Assembly: GCF_002902405.1 (NCBI RefSeq) | Contig: NZ_PPQS01000034.1 | Coordinates: 165,743-204,301, forward strand | DNA: 38,559 nt | DNA from: Staphylococcus schweitzeri | GTDB taxonomy: Bacteria; Bacillota; Bacilli; Staphylococcales; Staphylococcaceae | Reading direction: 5' to 3' | Shown here: piece by piece, positions 11,623 through 22,624 of the stretch | Layout of the letters: each line of letters starts with the position of its first letter | How positions within the stretch are numbered: the stretch's first letter is position 1 | The notes under the pieces: model-generated | Seen by the model: only the letters and a program-made list of their open reading frames with translations | What the model was told of the DNA's origin: nothing | The model's database searches: none | Made by a program: the position numbers and the translations under genes

Positions 11623-14328
11623 TTATTGAGCTAATTTATTTCTTAAAACCATTTGTAAAATACCACCATGGCGATAGTAGTCCATTTCCACTAATGAATC
11701 GAAACGTACCATAGCATCAAATTCCACTAACTCACCATCTTGTTTTTTAGCAGTCACTTTAACAAAATCATGAGGCTGTACATTTTCATCAATATTTACT
11801 GAAATTTCTTCGGTGCCGTCTAAACCAAGCGCATCAGCTGATTCACCTTTTCTAAATTCTAAAGGTAATACACCCATCATAACTAAATTTGAACGATGAA
11901 TACGTTCGTAACTTTGCGCAATAACTGTTTTAACTCCTAATAAGTTTGTACCTTTTGCTGCCCAGTCACGTGATGATCCCATACCATAGTCATTACCAGC
12001 TAATACAACTAATCCTGTACCGTCTTCTTTATATTTCATTGCAGCATCAAAAATTGGCATCACTTCATTTGTTGGCCAATAAGTTGTAAATCCACCCTCT
12101 GTACCTGGTGCTAATTGGTTTTTGATACGAATATTTGCAAATGTACCTCGAACCATTACTTCGTGGTTACCACGTCGTGAACCGTAAGAGTTGAACTCAC
12201 GAATAGGAACATCATGCTCTAGTAAATATTTACCCGCTGGCGTATCTTTACCGATTGCACCTGCTGGAGAAATATGGTCTGTTGTTACTGAATCACCGAA
12301 TTTCCCCATAACTCGTAAACCGCTTAACGGTACAATTTTACCAGGTTCTTTAGATAAACCTTGGAAGAACGAAGGATTTTGAATATACGTAGAATTTGGA
12401 TCAAAATCATATAATGGTTGATCAGTTACATCAATTTCATTCCATAATTCGTTATTGTTATAAACATTTTTATACTCTTCAATAAATAATTCTGGAGTAA
12501 CTACGCTATCAACTGTATCTGAAACTTCTTGAATTGTTGGCCATATGTCTAGTAAATATACATCTTCTCCATCTTTGTCTTTACCAATTGGCTCATTTTG
12601 TAAATCGATATCAACTGTTCCTGCTAATGCATATGCAACAACTAACTGAGGTGATGCTAAATAGTTAGCTTTAACAAGTGGGTGGATACGTCCTTCGAAG
12701 TTACGGTTACCTGATAATACAGAAGTAACTAATAAGTCCTCATCTGCAATCGCTTTTTCAATTTCTGGTAATAATGGGCCTGAGTTACCGATACATGTAG
12801 TACATCCATATCCTACCAAGTTAAATCCTAAATCATCTAAATATGTTTGTAATCCTGAATCTCTCAAATAACCAGTTACAACTTTTGAACCTGGAGCTAG
12901 AGATGTTTTAACATATTCAGGTACTTTCAAACCTTTTTCTACTGCTTTTTTAGCTACCAAGCCTGCGCCAAGCATTACGTAAGGGTTAGAAGTGTTTGTA
13001 CATGAAGTAATTGCTGCAATCGCAATATCACCTGTTTTCATAGACGCTTTTGAGCCATCTTTGAATTCAATTTCAGCTTTTTTATCAAATTCACTTTTAT
13101 CTAATCCATGACCTTGGTTACCTGCTGGTGCTGTAACAGAATCTTCAAAAGCTGTTTTCATATCACTTAAGAAAATCAAGTCTTGCGGACGTTTTGGTCC
13201 TGACAATGAAGCTTCAACTGTTGCTAAGTCTAACTCAATTACATCTGTATAATTAGGATCTTCTTTTTCAACATCAAAGAACATATGGTTTTGTTGTAAA
13301 TACTCTTTTACAAGTGCAATATGTTCATCTGAACGACCAGTTAACTTCATATACTTAAGAGATTCATCATCAACTGGGAAGAATCCACAAGTTGCACCAT
13401 ACTCTGGTGCCATATTAGCAATTGTTGCACGGTCAGCTAATGGTAAATGTTGTACACCTGGACCAAAGAATTCTACAAACTTGCCTACAACACCTTTTTT
13501 ACGTAATTCTTGTGTAACCCTTAGCGCTAAATCCGTTGCTGTTGCACCTTGCGGCAATGAATTCACCAAGCGTACTCCAATAACTTCTGGAATTGGAAAA
13601 TAAGATGGTTGACCTAACATTCCTGCTTCTGCTTCGATACCACCTACACCCCAACCAAGAACACCAATTCCGTTGATCATTGTTGTATGAGAATCGGTAC
13701 CAACTAATGTATCAGGGAAAGCAGTCTGTTCTCCATCTACGTCACGAACATGTACAACACTTGCTAAATATTCTAAGTTAACTTGGTGCACAATTCCTGT
13801 TGCAGGTGGTACTGCATTATAATTGTCGAATGCTTTTGTAGCCCAATTTAAAAATTGATAACGTTCATAGTTACGTTCAAATTCTAATTTCATATTGCTT
13901 TCAAGTGCTTCAGGATTTGCATAACTATCCACTTGAACTGAGTGGTCAATAACTAAATCAACTGGTACTTCCGGATTGATTTTTGTAATATCTCCCCCAA
14001 CATCATCCATCGCTTTACGTAAAGAAGCTAAATCAACTACGGCAGGTACTCCAGTGAAATCTTGTAAAATAACACGAGAAGGTTTAAATGGTACTTCTCC
14101 TTCATTTCCATCTTCTCCAAATTGGCTTAAAGCTTTAATATGCTCGTCTGTAATTACAAAATCATCTTCCTGACGAAGTAATGACTCTAATAACACTCGT
14201 ATAGAATAAGGTAAGTTTGAAACTTTAGTAATTCCTTGATCTTCTACCGCTTTCAAATCATAGTAAGTATAACTTTGGCCATTTAAGTCAAAATGTTTTT
14301 TTGATTGCTCTTTAAAATTTGCAGCCAT
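11623..14328 (-). CDS. acnA: Aconitate hydratase (aconitase A)
   Basis: The product has 901 residues, the full length of the AcnA/IRP-type aconitases. It isomerises citrate to isocitrate in the TCA cycle using a [4Fe-4S] cluster. Cluster ligands are visible as Cys443 (SCTNTSNP) and Cys509 plus Cys512 ([11 protein letters not shown]). The substrate-site motif [20 protein letters not shown] is at 211-230, and the C-terminal swivel domain carries [16 protein letters not shown]. Aconitases of this type can also bind iron-responsive RNAs when the cluster is lost. ATG at 14328 with AGGGGG about eight bases upstream. Upstream lie a promoter, a cre-like site and a Fur-like box. The gene is also called citB. 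Confidence 0.97.
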   Translation of the reverse strand: MAANFKEQSKKHFDLNGQSYTYYDLKAVEDQGITKVSNLPYSIRVLLESLLRQEDDFVITDEHIKALSQFGEDGNEGEVPFKPSRVILQDFTGVPAVVDLASLRKAMDDVGGDITKINPEVPVDLVIDHSVQVDSYANPEALESNMKLEFERNYERYQFLNWATKAFDNYNAVPPATGIVHQVNLEYLASVVHVRDVDGEQTAFPDTLVGTDSHTTMINGIGVLGWGVGGIEAEAGMLGQPSYFPIPEVIGVRLVNSLPQGATATDLALRVTQELRKKGVVGKFVEFFGPGVQHLPLADRATIANMAPEYGATCGFFPVDDESLKYMKLTGRSDEHIALVKEYLQQNHMFFDVEKEDPNYTDVIELDLATVEASLSGPKRPQDLIFLSDMKTAFEDSVTAPAGNQGHGLDKSEFDKKAEIEFKDGSKASMKTGDIAIAAITSCTNTSNPYVMLGAGLVAKKAVEKGLKVPEYVKTSLAPGSKVVTGYLRDSGLQTYLDDLGFNLVGYGCTTCIGNSGPLLPEIEKAIADEDLLVTSVLSGNRNFEGRIHPLVKANYLASPQLVVAYALAGTVDIDLQNEPIGKDKDGEDVYLLDIWPTIQEVSDTVDSVVTPELFIEEYKNVYNNNELWNEIDVTDQPLYDFDPNSTYIQNPSFFQGLSKEPGKIVPLSGLRVMGKFGDSVTTDHISPAGAIGKDTPAGKYLLEHDVPIREFNSYGSRRGNHEVMVRGTFANIRIKNQLAPGTEGGFTTYWPTNEVMPIFDAAMKYKEDGTGLVVLAGNDYGMGSSRDWAAKGTNLLGVKTVIAQSYERIHRSNLVMMGVLPLEFRKGESADALGLDGTEEISVNIDENVQPHDFVKVTAKKQDGELVEFDAMVRFDSLVEMDYYRHGGILQMVLRNKLAQ

Positions 14329-14375
14329 TTAATAATCCCCCTTGATACATTTTTATATTTATATGCCTTAATTAA

Positions 14376-14404
14376 ATTGTATTATTATATTAATTGATAA
14401 ACAA
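14376..14404 (-). promoter_or_regulatory. Candidate sigma-A promoter of acnA
   Basis: On the minus strand TTGTTT (14399-14404) and TACAAT (14376-14381) are separated by exactly 17 bases. The predicted leader is about 40 bases. Confidence 0.55.
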
Positions 14405-14415
14405 CTCATGATACT

Positions 14416-14431
14416 TAGAAAACGCTTAAAT
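14416..14431 (-). promoter_or_regulatory. Candidate CcpA (cre) site upstream of acnA
   Basis: The minus-strand sequence ATTTAAGCGTTTTCTA resembles the cre consensus WTGNAANCGNWWNCAW with two mismatches and keeps the central CG. It lies 11 bases upstream of the -35 hexamer. CcpA control of this gene is known in low-GC Gram-positives; binding here is inferred. Confidence 0.4.
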
Positions 14432-14509
14432 TACATTTCGACTTTCTAATCAGTATCCATAAGCAAAACTTATCATAAGAACATGGTGTAATAAGTATTT
14501 TTTATTAAT

Positions 14510-14524
14510 TGAGAATAATTATCA
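14510..14524. promoter_or_regulatory. Fur-box-like palindrome upstream of acnA
   Basis: TGAGAATAATTATCA matches the 7-1-7 Fur consensus TGATAATNATTATCA at 14 of 15 positions. It lies about 105 bases upstream of the candidate acnA -35, farther than usual for direct repression. It may serve acnA or an unrecognised transcript in this gap. Confidence 0.5.
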
Positions 14525-14756
14525 ATCTCGCAATTGTTTTTTCTAATTCGTATGGCAAGAATAAATTTTCTGCTATTTTTTCGCATTTTAACCTATATAT
14601 TAAATACTATGTTCATTGTTTAATCAAAATGTGTTTATGCAAAAATTAAAGTACACATATTTTTTTATGATATAAAACCAGCTTCATTTTCATTCAAAAT
14701 CCAACTTCTAAATAGCATTCATTATATGTAGTAACTTTTCAAAAAATAAAAACAAA
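14525..14756. other. Intergenic region between the Fur-like site and the opuD terminator
   Basis: About 230 AT-rich bases. A weak CodY-like match (AATTTTCTGCTATTT, 14564-14578, three mismatches to AATTTTCWGAAAATT) is the only motif noticed. No reading frame with a ribosome binding site and no stable hairpin was seen. Confidence 0.4.
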
Positions 14757-14800
14757 AAATCCGAAGCTTCGTTTTTGTATATTACGAAACTTCGGATTTA
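14757..14800 (-). terminator. Terminator of opuD
   Basis: Read on the minus strand, AAATCCGAAG...TTCG pairs with CGAAGCTTCGGATTT (one internal mismatch), followed by a long T-rich tail. It lies about 85 bases after the opuD stop. Confidence 0.8.
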
Positions 14801-14883
14801 ATTATATTTGTTTGATTAATTTAATTCGTTAACAATAAACTTTCCATTATAGAAAACATCAAGTCTAATCATCATACTGAAAA

Positions 14884-16530
14884 TTAGTTATCTTTTTTCT
14901 CTAAATTTCTACGAGATTGACGCTTTTCAAGAATATCTGATTCATAATCTTCTTGTTGACTCTTAATATATTCTTGTAAGCGATGTTTATTTGGCGTCAA
15001 TGTTAATCCTAAGAATTTACGTTCTTGGTTAGCGTCTTTATAGAAGCTAATCATCATTAATATGACGACGAAGGAGAATGGGAACGCACTTATAATCGCA
15101 GCACTTTGAATTGCATTTAAAGCTTCTGCACCATTACCGCCACCTGCTAATAAAAGTACAAATGCAATTAAAGCTTGTGAAATTCCCCATACAACTTTAA
15201 CCATACTTGATGGATTTAATGACCCAAATGTCGTTTGCATTCCTAATACGAATGTAGCTGAATCTGCAGACGTAATAAAGAATGAAGCAATCAATAATAA
15301 AGCAATAAGTGATAATACTATTCCAAATGGCACATGATTAAATACGCCAAATAGTTGTGTCTCAGGTGTCATATCGAATATTTCTTTATGTTTTTTACCA
15401 GTTTCGATGCCTAAAACTCCAAAAACACTAAACCAGATAAAACTTACGATGGCAGGTACTAATAAAACGCCAGAAATGAACTCTCTAATTGAACGCCCTT
15501 TTGAAACACGAGCAATAAACACACCAACGAATGGGCTCCAACTTAACCACCAACCCCAATAGTAAAGTGTCCATGAAGACATCCACTCACGTTTTTGAGG
15601 ATTTAAAGCTGCAGTATCAAAACTATTAAATAAAAATGTATTCAATAGGCTACCTGTTGAGCTTGTTAACATATTTAGTATTAGCACAGTTGGTCCTACA
15701 ATTAATGCAGCTATCATTAAAACAGTACCTAAACCAATATTCAAATTACTTAAATATTGAATACCTTTACTTAAACCTGACCATGCACTAGCGATAAATA
15801 ATATTGTAACAATAATAATTATAATTGCTTGCACAAATGTGTTATTTGGAACATTGAATAAATAATGTAAACCACCATTAATTTGTAACGCACCCATACC
15901 AAGAGAAACAGCTACCCCAACGATTGTGGCGAAAACAGATAATACATCAATTAAAATTCCAATAGGCCCTTCTACTTTATCACCTAAAATTGGACGCAAT
16001 GTTCTTGATAATAAGCCAGGCTCGCCTTTACGAAATTGTGCATAAGCTAACGCTAATGCAACAACTCCATAGACAGCCCAAGCATGGAAGCCCCAATGGA
16101 AAAATGTTGAACGAAGTGCTTCAGTATAAGCTTCCGTCGTCTTTGGATCAGCTGTTGGTGGCGCAGCAAAATGTGCCATCGGTTCAGCAGCTCCATAGAA
16201 CACTAATCCAATCCCCATACCAGCACTAAATAGCATTGCAAACCAAGAAATTGTATTAAATTCTGGTTTGTCATTTGGCTTACCTAATTTCAGTTTACCA
16301 ATCGGACTAAAAATAAGGAAAATACAGAAGAATACAATAATCGTTGTAAGAATTAAATAATACCAACCTAGTTTTTCTGTAATCCATATTTTAATGTTAT
16401 TGGTCACATAGTTGAATTGTTCAGGTAAAAATGCACCAAGTAATACGACTATAGCAACAACAATCGCACTATAGATGAACACCGGTGAATACTTCTTGCC
16501 ATTTGGATTCTCTGGTGAAGAAGAATTCAT
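14884..16530 (-). CDS. opuD: BCCT-family glycine betaine transporter
   Basis: The product has 548 residues and belongs to the betaine-choline-carnitine transporter family (PF02028). About twelve membrane helices are present, with the family's glycine/tryptophan signatures AMLFSAGMGIGLVFYGAAEP near residue 98 and YYWGWWLSWSPFVGVFIARVS near 325. The C-terminal tail after about residue 515 is highly charged, as in osmosensing members. It imports betaine with Na+ as an osmoprotectant. ATG at 16530 with AAGGGAG nine bases upstream. It is divergent from mscL, which releases solutes on osmotic downshock, so the pair covers both directions of turgor control. S. aureus carries more than one such carrier; this one is usually labelled opuD2. 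Confidence 0.92.
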   Translation of the reverse strand: MNSSSPENPNGKKYSPVFIYSAIVVAIVVLLGAFLPEQFNYVTNNIKIWITEKLGWYYLILTTIIVFFCIFLIFSPIGKLKLGKPNDKPEFNTISWFAMLFSAGMGIGLVFYGAAEPMAHFAAPPTADPKTTEAYTEALRSTFFHWGFHAWAVYGVVALALAYAQFRKGEPGLLSRTLRPILGDKVEGPIGILIDVLSVFATIVGVAVSLGMGALQINGGLHYLFNVPNNTFVQAIIIIIVTILFIASAWSGLSKGIQYLSNLNIGLGTVLMIAALIVGPTVLILNMLTSSTGSLLNTFLFNSFDTAALNPQKREWMSSWTLYYWGWWLSWSPFVGVFIARVSKGRSIREFISGVLLVPAIVSFIWFSVFGVLGIETGKKHKEIFDMTPETQLFGVFNHVPFGIVLSLIALLLIASFFITSADSATFVLGMQTTFGSLNPSSMVKVVWGISQALIAFVLLLAGGGNGAEALNAIQSAAIISAFPFSFVVILMMISFYKDANQERKFLGLTLTPNKHRLQEYIKSQQEDYESDILEKRQSRRNLEKKDN

Positions 16531-16570
16531 AATTAATTACTCCCTTCAATTCTATATTTAGTTTTATGTA

Positions 16571-16608
16571 GTAAAATAAAAAATTTATCAAAACATTTTA
16601 TTTTTTAC
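16571..16608. repeat. AT-only hairpin in the opuD leader
   Basis: GTAAAATAAAA (from 16571) pairs with TTTTATTTTTTAC (to 16608) with a two-base bulge. It would sit in the 5' leader of opuD if transcription starts beyond it. It is not a terminator on either strand by position. Role unknown. Confidence 0.3.
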
Positions 16609-16624
16609 TCACGCACCTTTATAG

Positions 16625-17095
<471 letters not shown>

Positions 17096-17104
17096 TTTCT
17101 AAGT

Positions 17105-17157
17105 AAATAGAGATGCTCAATGAATACTTTCATTCCATTGAAACATCTCTATTTTTT
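17105..17157. terminator. Terminator between mscL and sbcC
   Basis: AAATAGAGATG (17105-17115) pairs perfectly with CATCTCTATTT (17144-17154), followed by a T-run on the plus strand. It ends mscL and probably also serves converging sbcC transcription. Confidence 0.85.
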
Positions 17158-17162
17158 ATGCT

Positions 17163-20100
17163 TTAATTTCTTCTAAAAATTGTTGAACTCTGATATTGAT
17201 TTGACTTAACTTCTAAAACCAATGGTATTCTATTTTTCAATTCAGTTACATGTGAAATGATACCAACCATTCTCCCAGTTGATTTAAGATTCAACAGTGT
17301 ATCTAATGCAGTTTCTAAAGTTTCCTGATCTAATGTACCAAAACCTTCATCAATAAAAATAGATTCTAACGAAATACCACCTGACTGTTGCTGTACGATT
17401 TCGCTCATCCCAAGTGCCAATGCTAATGAAGATTGGAATGTTTCCCCACCTGATAATGAACTAATGTGCCTAGACCTATTTGAATGTAAATCAAACACAT
17501 CAATCTCTAATCCACTAAGCCCTTGCGAAACCGCTTCACGTCTTATCAATTGATAACGATTGTCCGTCATTGTCGCTAATCTTATATTAGCCTGCGCAAT
17601 AATTTTATCTAAATAATATATTAATACAAAATTTTCTAATGTGAGGTTTTTATTATTTTTACCACTAACAATCTCAGACAATTGAAAAATTTGTTGCTGC
17701 TCCTTTAATTCTTGATTTAAATAATTAATATGCGATTCAATTGATTTTAATTTTTTTACATTATTTTCACATTGGTAATGAACAGCTGAATATTTATCTA
17801 TCAATGCATTCAAATTTTCTTTACATTTTTGATAGTCTTTTTCTAATTCAACTGGATTAATGACTACTTTACCTTTAATTAATGATTCTAATCTATTTAT
17901 CTCTAATTCCAATTCATTGTATTGTTTTCTATATTCATCTACTGTTTTCTTCAAACTTTCTTTTTCATCTCTCCATGTCATGATTCCTTCAACATCACTG
18001 TCATGAGATAAATTCAACTTTGTCATTTCAATTTCAATAGCTTGTTCGTTTTCTTTCAACTCATTATTATATGTTGCAGATTGTTGGTTATAATGATTTA
18101 AATTGTTTTCTTCAATTAAACGTTGCTGTGTTAGCTTTGTTAGCTTATTCTCAATTTGTTTTGACAGTTCCTGATGAGCATTCACTTCTTGTATACTCCT
18201 GTTATAGTCAGCTTCAAAGTCAGAAATATCGTGATACTCTGAAAGTGTTTCAAATTCAATTATAAGCTGTTGACTCAATTTAAGTTCTGACTCATTTCTA
18301 TTAAACAATAATTGCTTTTGATGAAGTTCAGCTGTTAATTTTTCTTTATCAGATTTCAATTCTTCTACATATTTATTAGTAGCAATTTGGTTATTTAATT
18401 CCGCTTCTTTTTCTATTAATTGTTCATTTAATATTTCTATTGAAATATCAAGATGTTCATCCACATTAATATTTGATATCTTTTCATTAATATGATTCAT
18501 TTCAGAATGTTTTACAGCAATACTTGATTTAATAGAAGATATTTTTGTTTCTATTTCTTTTATATCAGCCTTACGTTTAGCTATACTTTCAAAATCTATA
18601 TGTTCTCCTAAATCATGAATTTCATTTCCACATATAGGACATTGTTCTCCAATTTTTACTGCAGACTTTATTTCACGAATAAAACTTTCTTTATCATTTA
18701 AATCTAATTTAGACTTATCAAACTTTTCAAGTCTTATCTCTAAATCACTTAAAACTGTTCTTTCTTTATTAATGCTCATTTCCAACTCTTGTTTGTTGGC
18801 CATTAATTTACTTAACTCTGACTTAGCAATCTCATTTTCCTGTATTGTGTTTATGTCATCATGAATCTGATTCATCTCATGATTTAGAACTACAATATTC
18901 TCGTAATTACTATCATTATTACTAATAGTAATTTCAATTTCTTCTAATGAATTATTTAAATTACTTAATTCTTTTTTTATTTGTTCATTCTCTATAGTTA
19001 ATCCATCAACTTTGTTAAAACTTTCTTGATACTTAATAATATTATTTTTGATAGGCTTAGTTTTATCAATGAATGCAATCTTTTCATCAATAGTATGTTC
19101 TTTCTCCTTTAATGCCTCATACTCTTTATCAACACTTCGTCTATTAATATCTACCTCTGAAATTTTAATTTTAGTTTCTTTGATTGCATTATTTACTTTT
19201 ATCATTTTAGTTTCAATGTGCTTTTTAGTGTCAATAAAATTCAATAGACTTTTAATCTCTTGAAGTAATTTAAGTTTTTCTTCTATTTGATCAATTTCAG
19301 GTTGTTTTTCCTTTAATTGATCAAAACTATTTTTATAAGAGTCTAATTGTTTAATATTCTCTTGCAACACTTTATTTTCTTGGGTTTTCTTTTCTATATT
19401 TTCAAAAGATTTAGTAGCTGCTTTTTTTTCCTCGTATATAATATTTAATTGTTGGTTAAAATGCGTTTCTAATAAGGGGATATTTTCTATCAACCTGTCA
19501 GTTTGTTGACTTGATATATTCATTAGACTTTTAATCTCTTCATTATCAAATGTTTCTATTTCTTGCCATAATAAATCAATTTGCTGATACCTATTTTCAA
19601 TTTGCGCTTTTTCTATTTTCACTTCTTCTTTTAATATTTCTCTTACTTCTTCAAATTTATTGCTGTCAAACAGTGTACGTAATATCCCCTGTTTATCACT
19701 ACTTTTTGATATTAAAAATTTTTTGAATTCACCTTGAGGTAAGATAAATAATTGCCGAAATTGCTCTGCATTAACCCCTATTAAATCAATAATAAATTGA
19801 TTCCCTGCTTGCACTTTACTTTCTCTAATTTCAAATTTATCATCCACCAATTCAAATACATCAAATTTAGCGTTGGTTTTAGTAGTATTTCCTTCTTTTA
19901 TATATGGGCCCTGTCTATGTAATTTATAAACACGATGATTTAGTTCAAATTGAAATGTTACAGACATAGCTTCTTTTCCATCAGCAAAATGACTTCTCAA
20001 ATCATTTTCTTCTCTTTGTTTAGTTGATGCTTGTCCAAAAAGTGCATAAGTCATTGCATCGAATATCATTGTCTTACCAGACCCTGTCTTACCACTTATC

Positions 20101-20192
20101 AAAAACAGTTCATTATTGTCAATTTTAGAAAAATCAATTTCTTCTTTTAAAAATGGCCCAAAGTTTTTTAAAGTTAAATGTAATGGCTTCAT
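17163..20192 (-). CDS. sbcC: Exonuclease subunit SbcC (Rad50-like SMC ATPase)
   Basis: The product has 1009 residues with the Rad50/SbcC plan: Walker A GKTGSGKT at 34-41, long coiled-coil arms, a zinc hook CPICG with Cys518 and Cys521, a second coiled coil, then the ABC signature [16 protein letters not shown] and Walker [12 protein letters not shown] near the C-terminus. With SbcD it forms a nuclease that opens hairpins and trims blocked DNA ends. ATG at 20192 with AGGAGG eight bases upstream, inside the end of sbcD. Only three bases separate the sbcD stop from this start, so they form one operon under the LexA box before sbcD. Confidence 0.96.
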   Translation of the reverse strand: MKPLHLTLKNFGPFLKEEIDFSKIDNNELFLISGKTGSGKTMIFDAMTYALFGQASTKQREENDLRSHFADGKEAMSVTFQFELNHRVYKLHRQGPYIKEGNTTKTNAKFDVFELVDDKFEIRESKVQAGNQFIIDLIGVNAEQFRQLFILPQGEFKKFLISKSSDKQGILRTLFDSNKFEEVREILKEEVKIEKAQIENRYQQIDLLWQEIETFDNEEIKSLMNISSQQTDRLIENIPLLETHFNQQLNIIYEEKKAATKSFENIEKKTQENKVLQENIKQLDSYKNSFDQLKEKQPEIDQIEEKLKLLQEIKSLLNFIDTKKHIETKMIKVNNAIKETKIKISEVDINRRSVDKEYEALKEKEHTIDEKIAFIDKTKPIKNNIIKYQESFNKVDGLTIENEQIKKELSNLNNSLEEIEITISNNDSNYENIVVLNHEMNQIHDDINTIQENEIAKSELSKLMANKQELEMSINKERTVLSDLEIRLEKFDKSKLDLNDKESFIREIKSAVKIGEQCPICGNEIHDLGEHIDFESIAKRKADIKEIETKISSIKSSIAVKHSEMNHINEKISNINVDEHLDISIEILNEQLIEKEAELNNQIATNKYVEELKSDKEKLTAELHQKQLLFNRNESELKLSQQLIIEFETLSEYHDISDFEADYNRSIQEVNAHQELSKQIENKLTKLTQQRLIEENNLNHYNQQSATYNNELKENEQAIEIEMTKLNLSHDSDVEGIMTWRDEKESLKKTVDEYRKQYNELELEINRLESLIKGKVVINPVELEKDYQKCKENLNALIDKYSAVHYQCENNVKKLKSIESHINYLNQELKEQQQIFQLSEIVSGKNNKNLTLENFVLIYYLDKIIAQANIRLATMTDNRYQLIRREAVSQGLSGLEIDVFDLHSNRSRHISSLSGGETFQSSLALALGMSEIVQQQSGGISLESIFIDEGFGTLDQETLETALDTLLNLKSTGRMVGIISHVTELKNRIPLVLEVKSNQYQSSTIFRRN

Positions 20193-20195
20193 GCA

Positions 20196-21317
20196 TTAAT
20201 CCTCCTTGTTCAATTTATCTTCTAAAATATTTTCAATCTTTTTTGATTGAACTTCTGACAAACCTGTATCCGTAATATAATTATAAAATTGTTCTATTAT
20301 AGTCATGTCATCTTGTCTACTAATATCAATAACATTTTTCTCTTCATTATAGTTAAAAGTTTCATTTGTCAGCCCTAAAGTATTGGGATAAACTTGCTTT
20401 AAATGCATCATAGGATCTGTTATATGAGACATATTTGTAAGTTTAAAATGAAAATAATTCTCTTTATTATTCACAGCAATTTTTTCATTTATAACTTCAC
20501 TGAATTCACCTGTAATAATTTCTAATTGTCTAAGAGGTTCTATCGGTATAAATTGATCATTGATATCATCACCATCGATTGTAATGCGTCTATATCCTTT
20601 AGATTGACCCACTTCAGAAAACGAATACTGTAATAACGAACCACTATATTTTATCTTTTTATCATTAATACTAAATGGGTGGTGTAAATGCCCAAGCATT
20701 ATATAATCAAATACGTTAAAAACATTTTTTTGAACTGACTCGACCGTACCAATTGTAAGTGGTCTCTCAGAATCAGATGTTTTACCACCTTGTACAGTCA
20801 AATGACCAATTAGTATATTAATCGCTTTCGGATCAAGTAAATATTGAATTTCATCAATGCATCTAGAAATACCTTGTTGATGATTTTCAATGTTTTCATC
20901 TTCATAATAATGCTTCATTTCGCTAACAGTAGCATATGGCAATGTATAAAAATTCACTTCATTAATAGTTATCGGTGACTTAATCGTTGTAAAGTCCGTC
21001 CTTATGTATAATTGACTACTTTCAAACCAACTTGCGCCATAATTCAATCTTTCTTTACCATCATGATTCCCACTGATTATAATAATTGGTATATTTAACT
21101 CTAAATTAAGTTTAGCTATTGTTCGTTCTAATAACATAATTGCGTCTTTGCTCGGATATGTCGTATCATATAAATCTCCAGCTATAACAATGACATCTGG
21201 TTTTTCTATCGTCATTTGCTCAACGAACTTATCTAAAATATATGCTTGGTCCTCTATCAAATGTTTGCCGTTTAATATTTTTCCTAAATGCCAATCTGCT
21301 GTATGTATAATTTTCAT
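20196..21317 (-). CDS. sbcD: Exonuclease subunit SbcD (Mre11-like nuclease)
   Basis: The product has 373 residues of the calcineurin-like metallophosphoesterase family. Metal-binding motifs appear in order: DWH (Asp8, His10), GDLYD, SGNHD, then GHLTVQGG and GHLHHP. It provides the Mn2+-dependent nuclease of the SbcCD complex. The ATG at 21317 is chosen because GGAGG lies about five bases upstream; the frame extends seven codons further without a binding site, and that extension would run into the LexA operator. Confidence 0.95.
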   Translation of the reverse strand: MKIIHTADWHLGKILNGKHLIEDQAYILDKFVEQMTIEKPDVIVIAGDLYDTTYPSKDAIMLLERTIAKLNLELNIPIIIISGNHDGKERLNYGASWFESSQLYIRTDFTTIKSPITINEVNFYTLPYATVSEMKHYYEDENIENHQQGISRCIDEIQYLLDPKAINILIGHLTVQGGKTSDSERPLTIGTVESVQKNVFNVFDYIMLGHLHHPFSINDKKIKYSGSLLQYSFSEVGQSKGYRRITIDGDDINDQFIPIEPLRQLEIITGEFSEVINEKIAVNNKENYFHFKLTNMSHITDPMMHLKQVYPNTLGLTNETFNYNEEKNVIDISRQDDMTIIEQFYNYITDTGLSEVQSKKIENILEDKLNKED

Positions 21318-21331
21318 TATTGCCTCCGTAT

Positions 21332-21345
21332 AGAACATTTGTTCG
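21332..21345 (-). promoter_or_regulatory. LexA (SOS) operator upstream of sbcD
   Basis: The minus-strand sequence CGAACAAATGTTCT is a GAAC-N4-GTTC site matching the S. aureus SOS box with two changes. It lies between the -10 element and the ribosome binding site of sbcD. sbcD and sbcC are reported SOS genes in S. aureus. Confidence 0.85.
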
Positions 21346-21350
21346 CTTTT

Positions 21351-21379
21351 ATTTTAATATATTCTCCACTCTGTTTCAA
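21351..21379 (-). promoter_or_regulatory. Candidate sigma-A promoter of sbcDC
   Basis: On the minus strand TTGAAA (21374-21379) and TAAAAT (21351-21356) are separated by exactly 17 bases. The LexA box starts five bases downstream of the -10. Confidence 0.6.
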
Positions 21380-21388
21380 GTAAAATTA

Positions 21389-21431
21389 AAACCACTTATC
21401 GACTGATTTAGTAGCCAAAAACAAGTGGTTT
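21389..21431 (-). terminator. Terminator of the CcdC-like gene
   Basis: AAACCACTT and AAGTGGTTT form a perfect 9-bp stem around a loop of about 25 bases, with a T-rich tail on the minus strand. It separates this gene from sbcDC. Confidence 0.75.
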
Positions 21432-21439
21432 AAAAGTAA

Positions 21440-21907
21440 TTAATTGATTAATGTTTTCTTTATTTTTTTATATTTATATAACATTGCTAATCTCCAAGGT
21501 ACAATCATGCAAAATGCTAATAAAAAGAACATTCCGCCCAACTCTCCCGGGTCAATTTCATTACTAATAAATATCTTCATAACAGTACGAATAATAAGTA
21601 ATGAAATTAAAATGACCGGAAATGCTTTTGAACGTTTCATATAAATCTCTGTTCCCTTAACTTCAAAACGGGATGTCCATATCAGAACTGTAGAGAATAA
21701 TAAGCCAATTATAAAAGCTTCTAACATTTCAGACCCAGTAAGCCTAAAATAAGGTACAACATACATTAAGGCACCCGTTGACATAAAGAACGGTGGCAAA
21801 ATTATTTTTTTCTCATTTACCGGATAATTTTGAGCTTTCATACGGATAACTATAACCATAGTTCCCATAAATAAAGCTACAACTATTGAAAATATTAAAT
21901 AGAGCAC
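21440..21907 (-). CDS. CcdC family membrane protein (DUF1453)
   Basis: The product has 155 residues and four or five hydrophobic helices, with the motifs RMKAQNYPVNEKKIILPPFFMSTG near the N-terminus and FFLLAFCMIVPWRLAM near the C-terminus. These fit the CcdC/YneJ family, found near cytochrome-c biogenesis genes in Bacillus. No ccdA or cytochrome-c gene is nearby here, and the function in staphylococci is unknown. The start is GTG with GAAGG seven bases upstream. Confidence 0.8.
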   Translation of the reverse strand: MLYLIFSIVVALFMGTMVIVIRMKAQNYPVNEKKIILPPFFMSTGALMYVVPYFRLTGSEMLEAFIIGLLFSTVLIWTSRFEVKGTEIYMKRSKAFPVILISLLIIRTVMKIFISNEIDPGELGGMFFLLAFCMIVPWRLAMLYKYKKIKKTLIN

Positions 21908-22034
21908 GCATACACCTTCTTATAAAATAAACTCTCTGTTAATCATATAAACTGAATTATAGCATTTATCATTCTTTTCGTCATTTTGTTAACTTCAATT
22001 TTATTAAATCTATTTTTAATTGTAAATTTGTAAT

Positions 22035-22074
22035 CAAAAAGAGGCCATACTCATATTTGAGTACCAGCCTCTAT
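22035..22074 (-). terminator. Terminator of the YneF gene
   Basis: On the minus strand AGAGGC...GTACTCA pairs with TGAGTA...GCCTCT, followed by a T-run. It begins about a dozen bases after the stop. Confidence 0.85.
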
Positions 22075-22085
22075 AAATCACGAAT

Positions 22086-22328
22086 TTACTTTTTCGTGCT
22101 CTTCATATTTTGATCCATATTTTTATTCATCATCGTCATCATTTGATTAATTTTCTTTTGAGAAGGTTTTTGACCCATTTGCATCATCATCATACGAAGC
22201 ATTTCTTCATTGATTGGTGGGTTTTTCTTCAAGTAATCCATCATATATTTTCTTGCTAATAAGAAACCACCAATTAAACCTAAAATTAATGCTCCTATTA
22301 TTAAAATAATTGCCAACCAAGTTGCCAT
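22086..22328 (-). CDS. YneF family protein (UPF0154)
   Basis: The product has 80 residues: one N-terminal membrane helix (about residues 4-24, with the pattern [11 protein letters not shown]) and a methionine-rich cytoplasmic tail ([21 protein letters not shown]). This is the standard UPF0154/YneF signature. Function unknown. The ATG at 22328 is chosen because GGGTG lies just upstream and the family begins at this MATW-type start; the frame extends 16 codons further without support. The location near transketolase is the same as in B. subtilis. Confidence 0.9.
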   Translation of the reverse strand: MATWLAIILIIGALILGLIGGFLLARKYMMDYLKKNPPINEEMLRMMMMQMGQKPSQKKINQMMTMMNKNMDQNMKSTKK

Positions 22329-22433
22329 TGTTTCACCCGCTTTCTTTATCCTACTGAATTTTACTAAATTCATCACATTATTTCAAGAACTAGTTTATTC
22401 AAGTATTTTAATATCGATACTAAAAATAATATC

Positions 22434-22463
22434 AAAAATCACTTAGATATAATAGTGATTTTT
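22434..22463. repeat. 10-bp perfect hairpin, terminator-like
   Basis: AAAAATCACT (22434-22443) and AGTGATTTTT (22454-22463) pair perfectly around a 10-base loop. With A and T runs inside the arms it could terminate in either direction. It would be a second stop signal for tkt read-through, or part of the yneF leader. Confidence 0.5.
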
Positions 22464-22559
22464 ATGATTAAATTAAATTCTCATAGTTAAACAGGAATGT
22501 TAATAAATACTTCAAGTACTATTATCCATTAAAATTGTTTTCAATGTAGTGAAAACTCT

Positions 22560-22598
22560 AATATTAAAGAAGCCTAAGATTAGATATCCTAGACTTCT
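22560..22598 (-). terminator. Terminator of tkt
   Basis: On the minus strand AGAAGTCTAGGAT pairs with ATCTTAGGCTTCT over 13 positions (with G-T wobbles) and a five-base loop, followed by TTTAATATT. It lies 27 bases after the tkt stop. Confidence 0.75.
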
Positions 22599-22624
22599 AA
22601 ATACTAAAATTGTATAAATACTTT

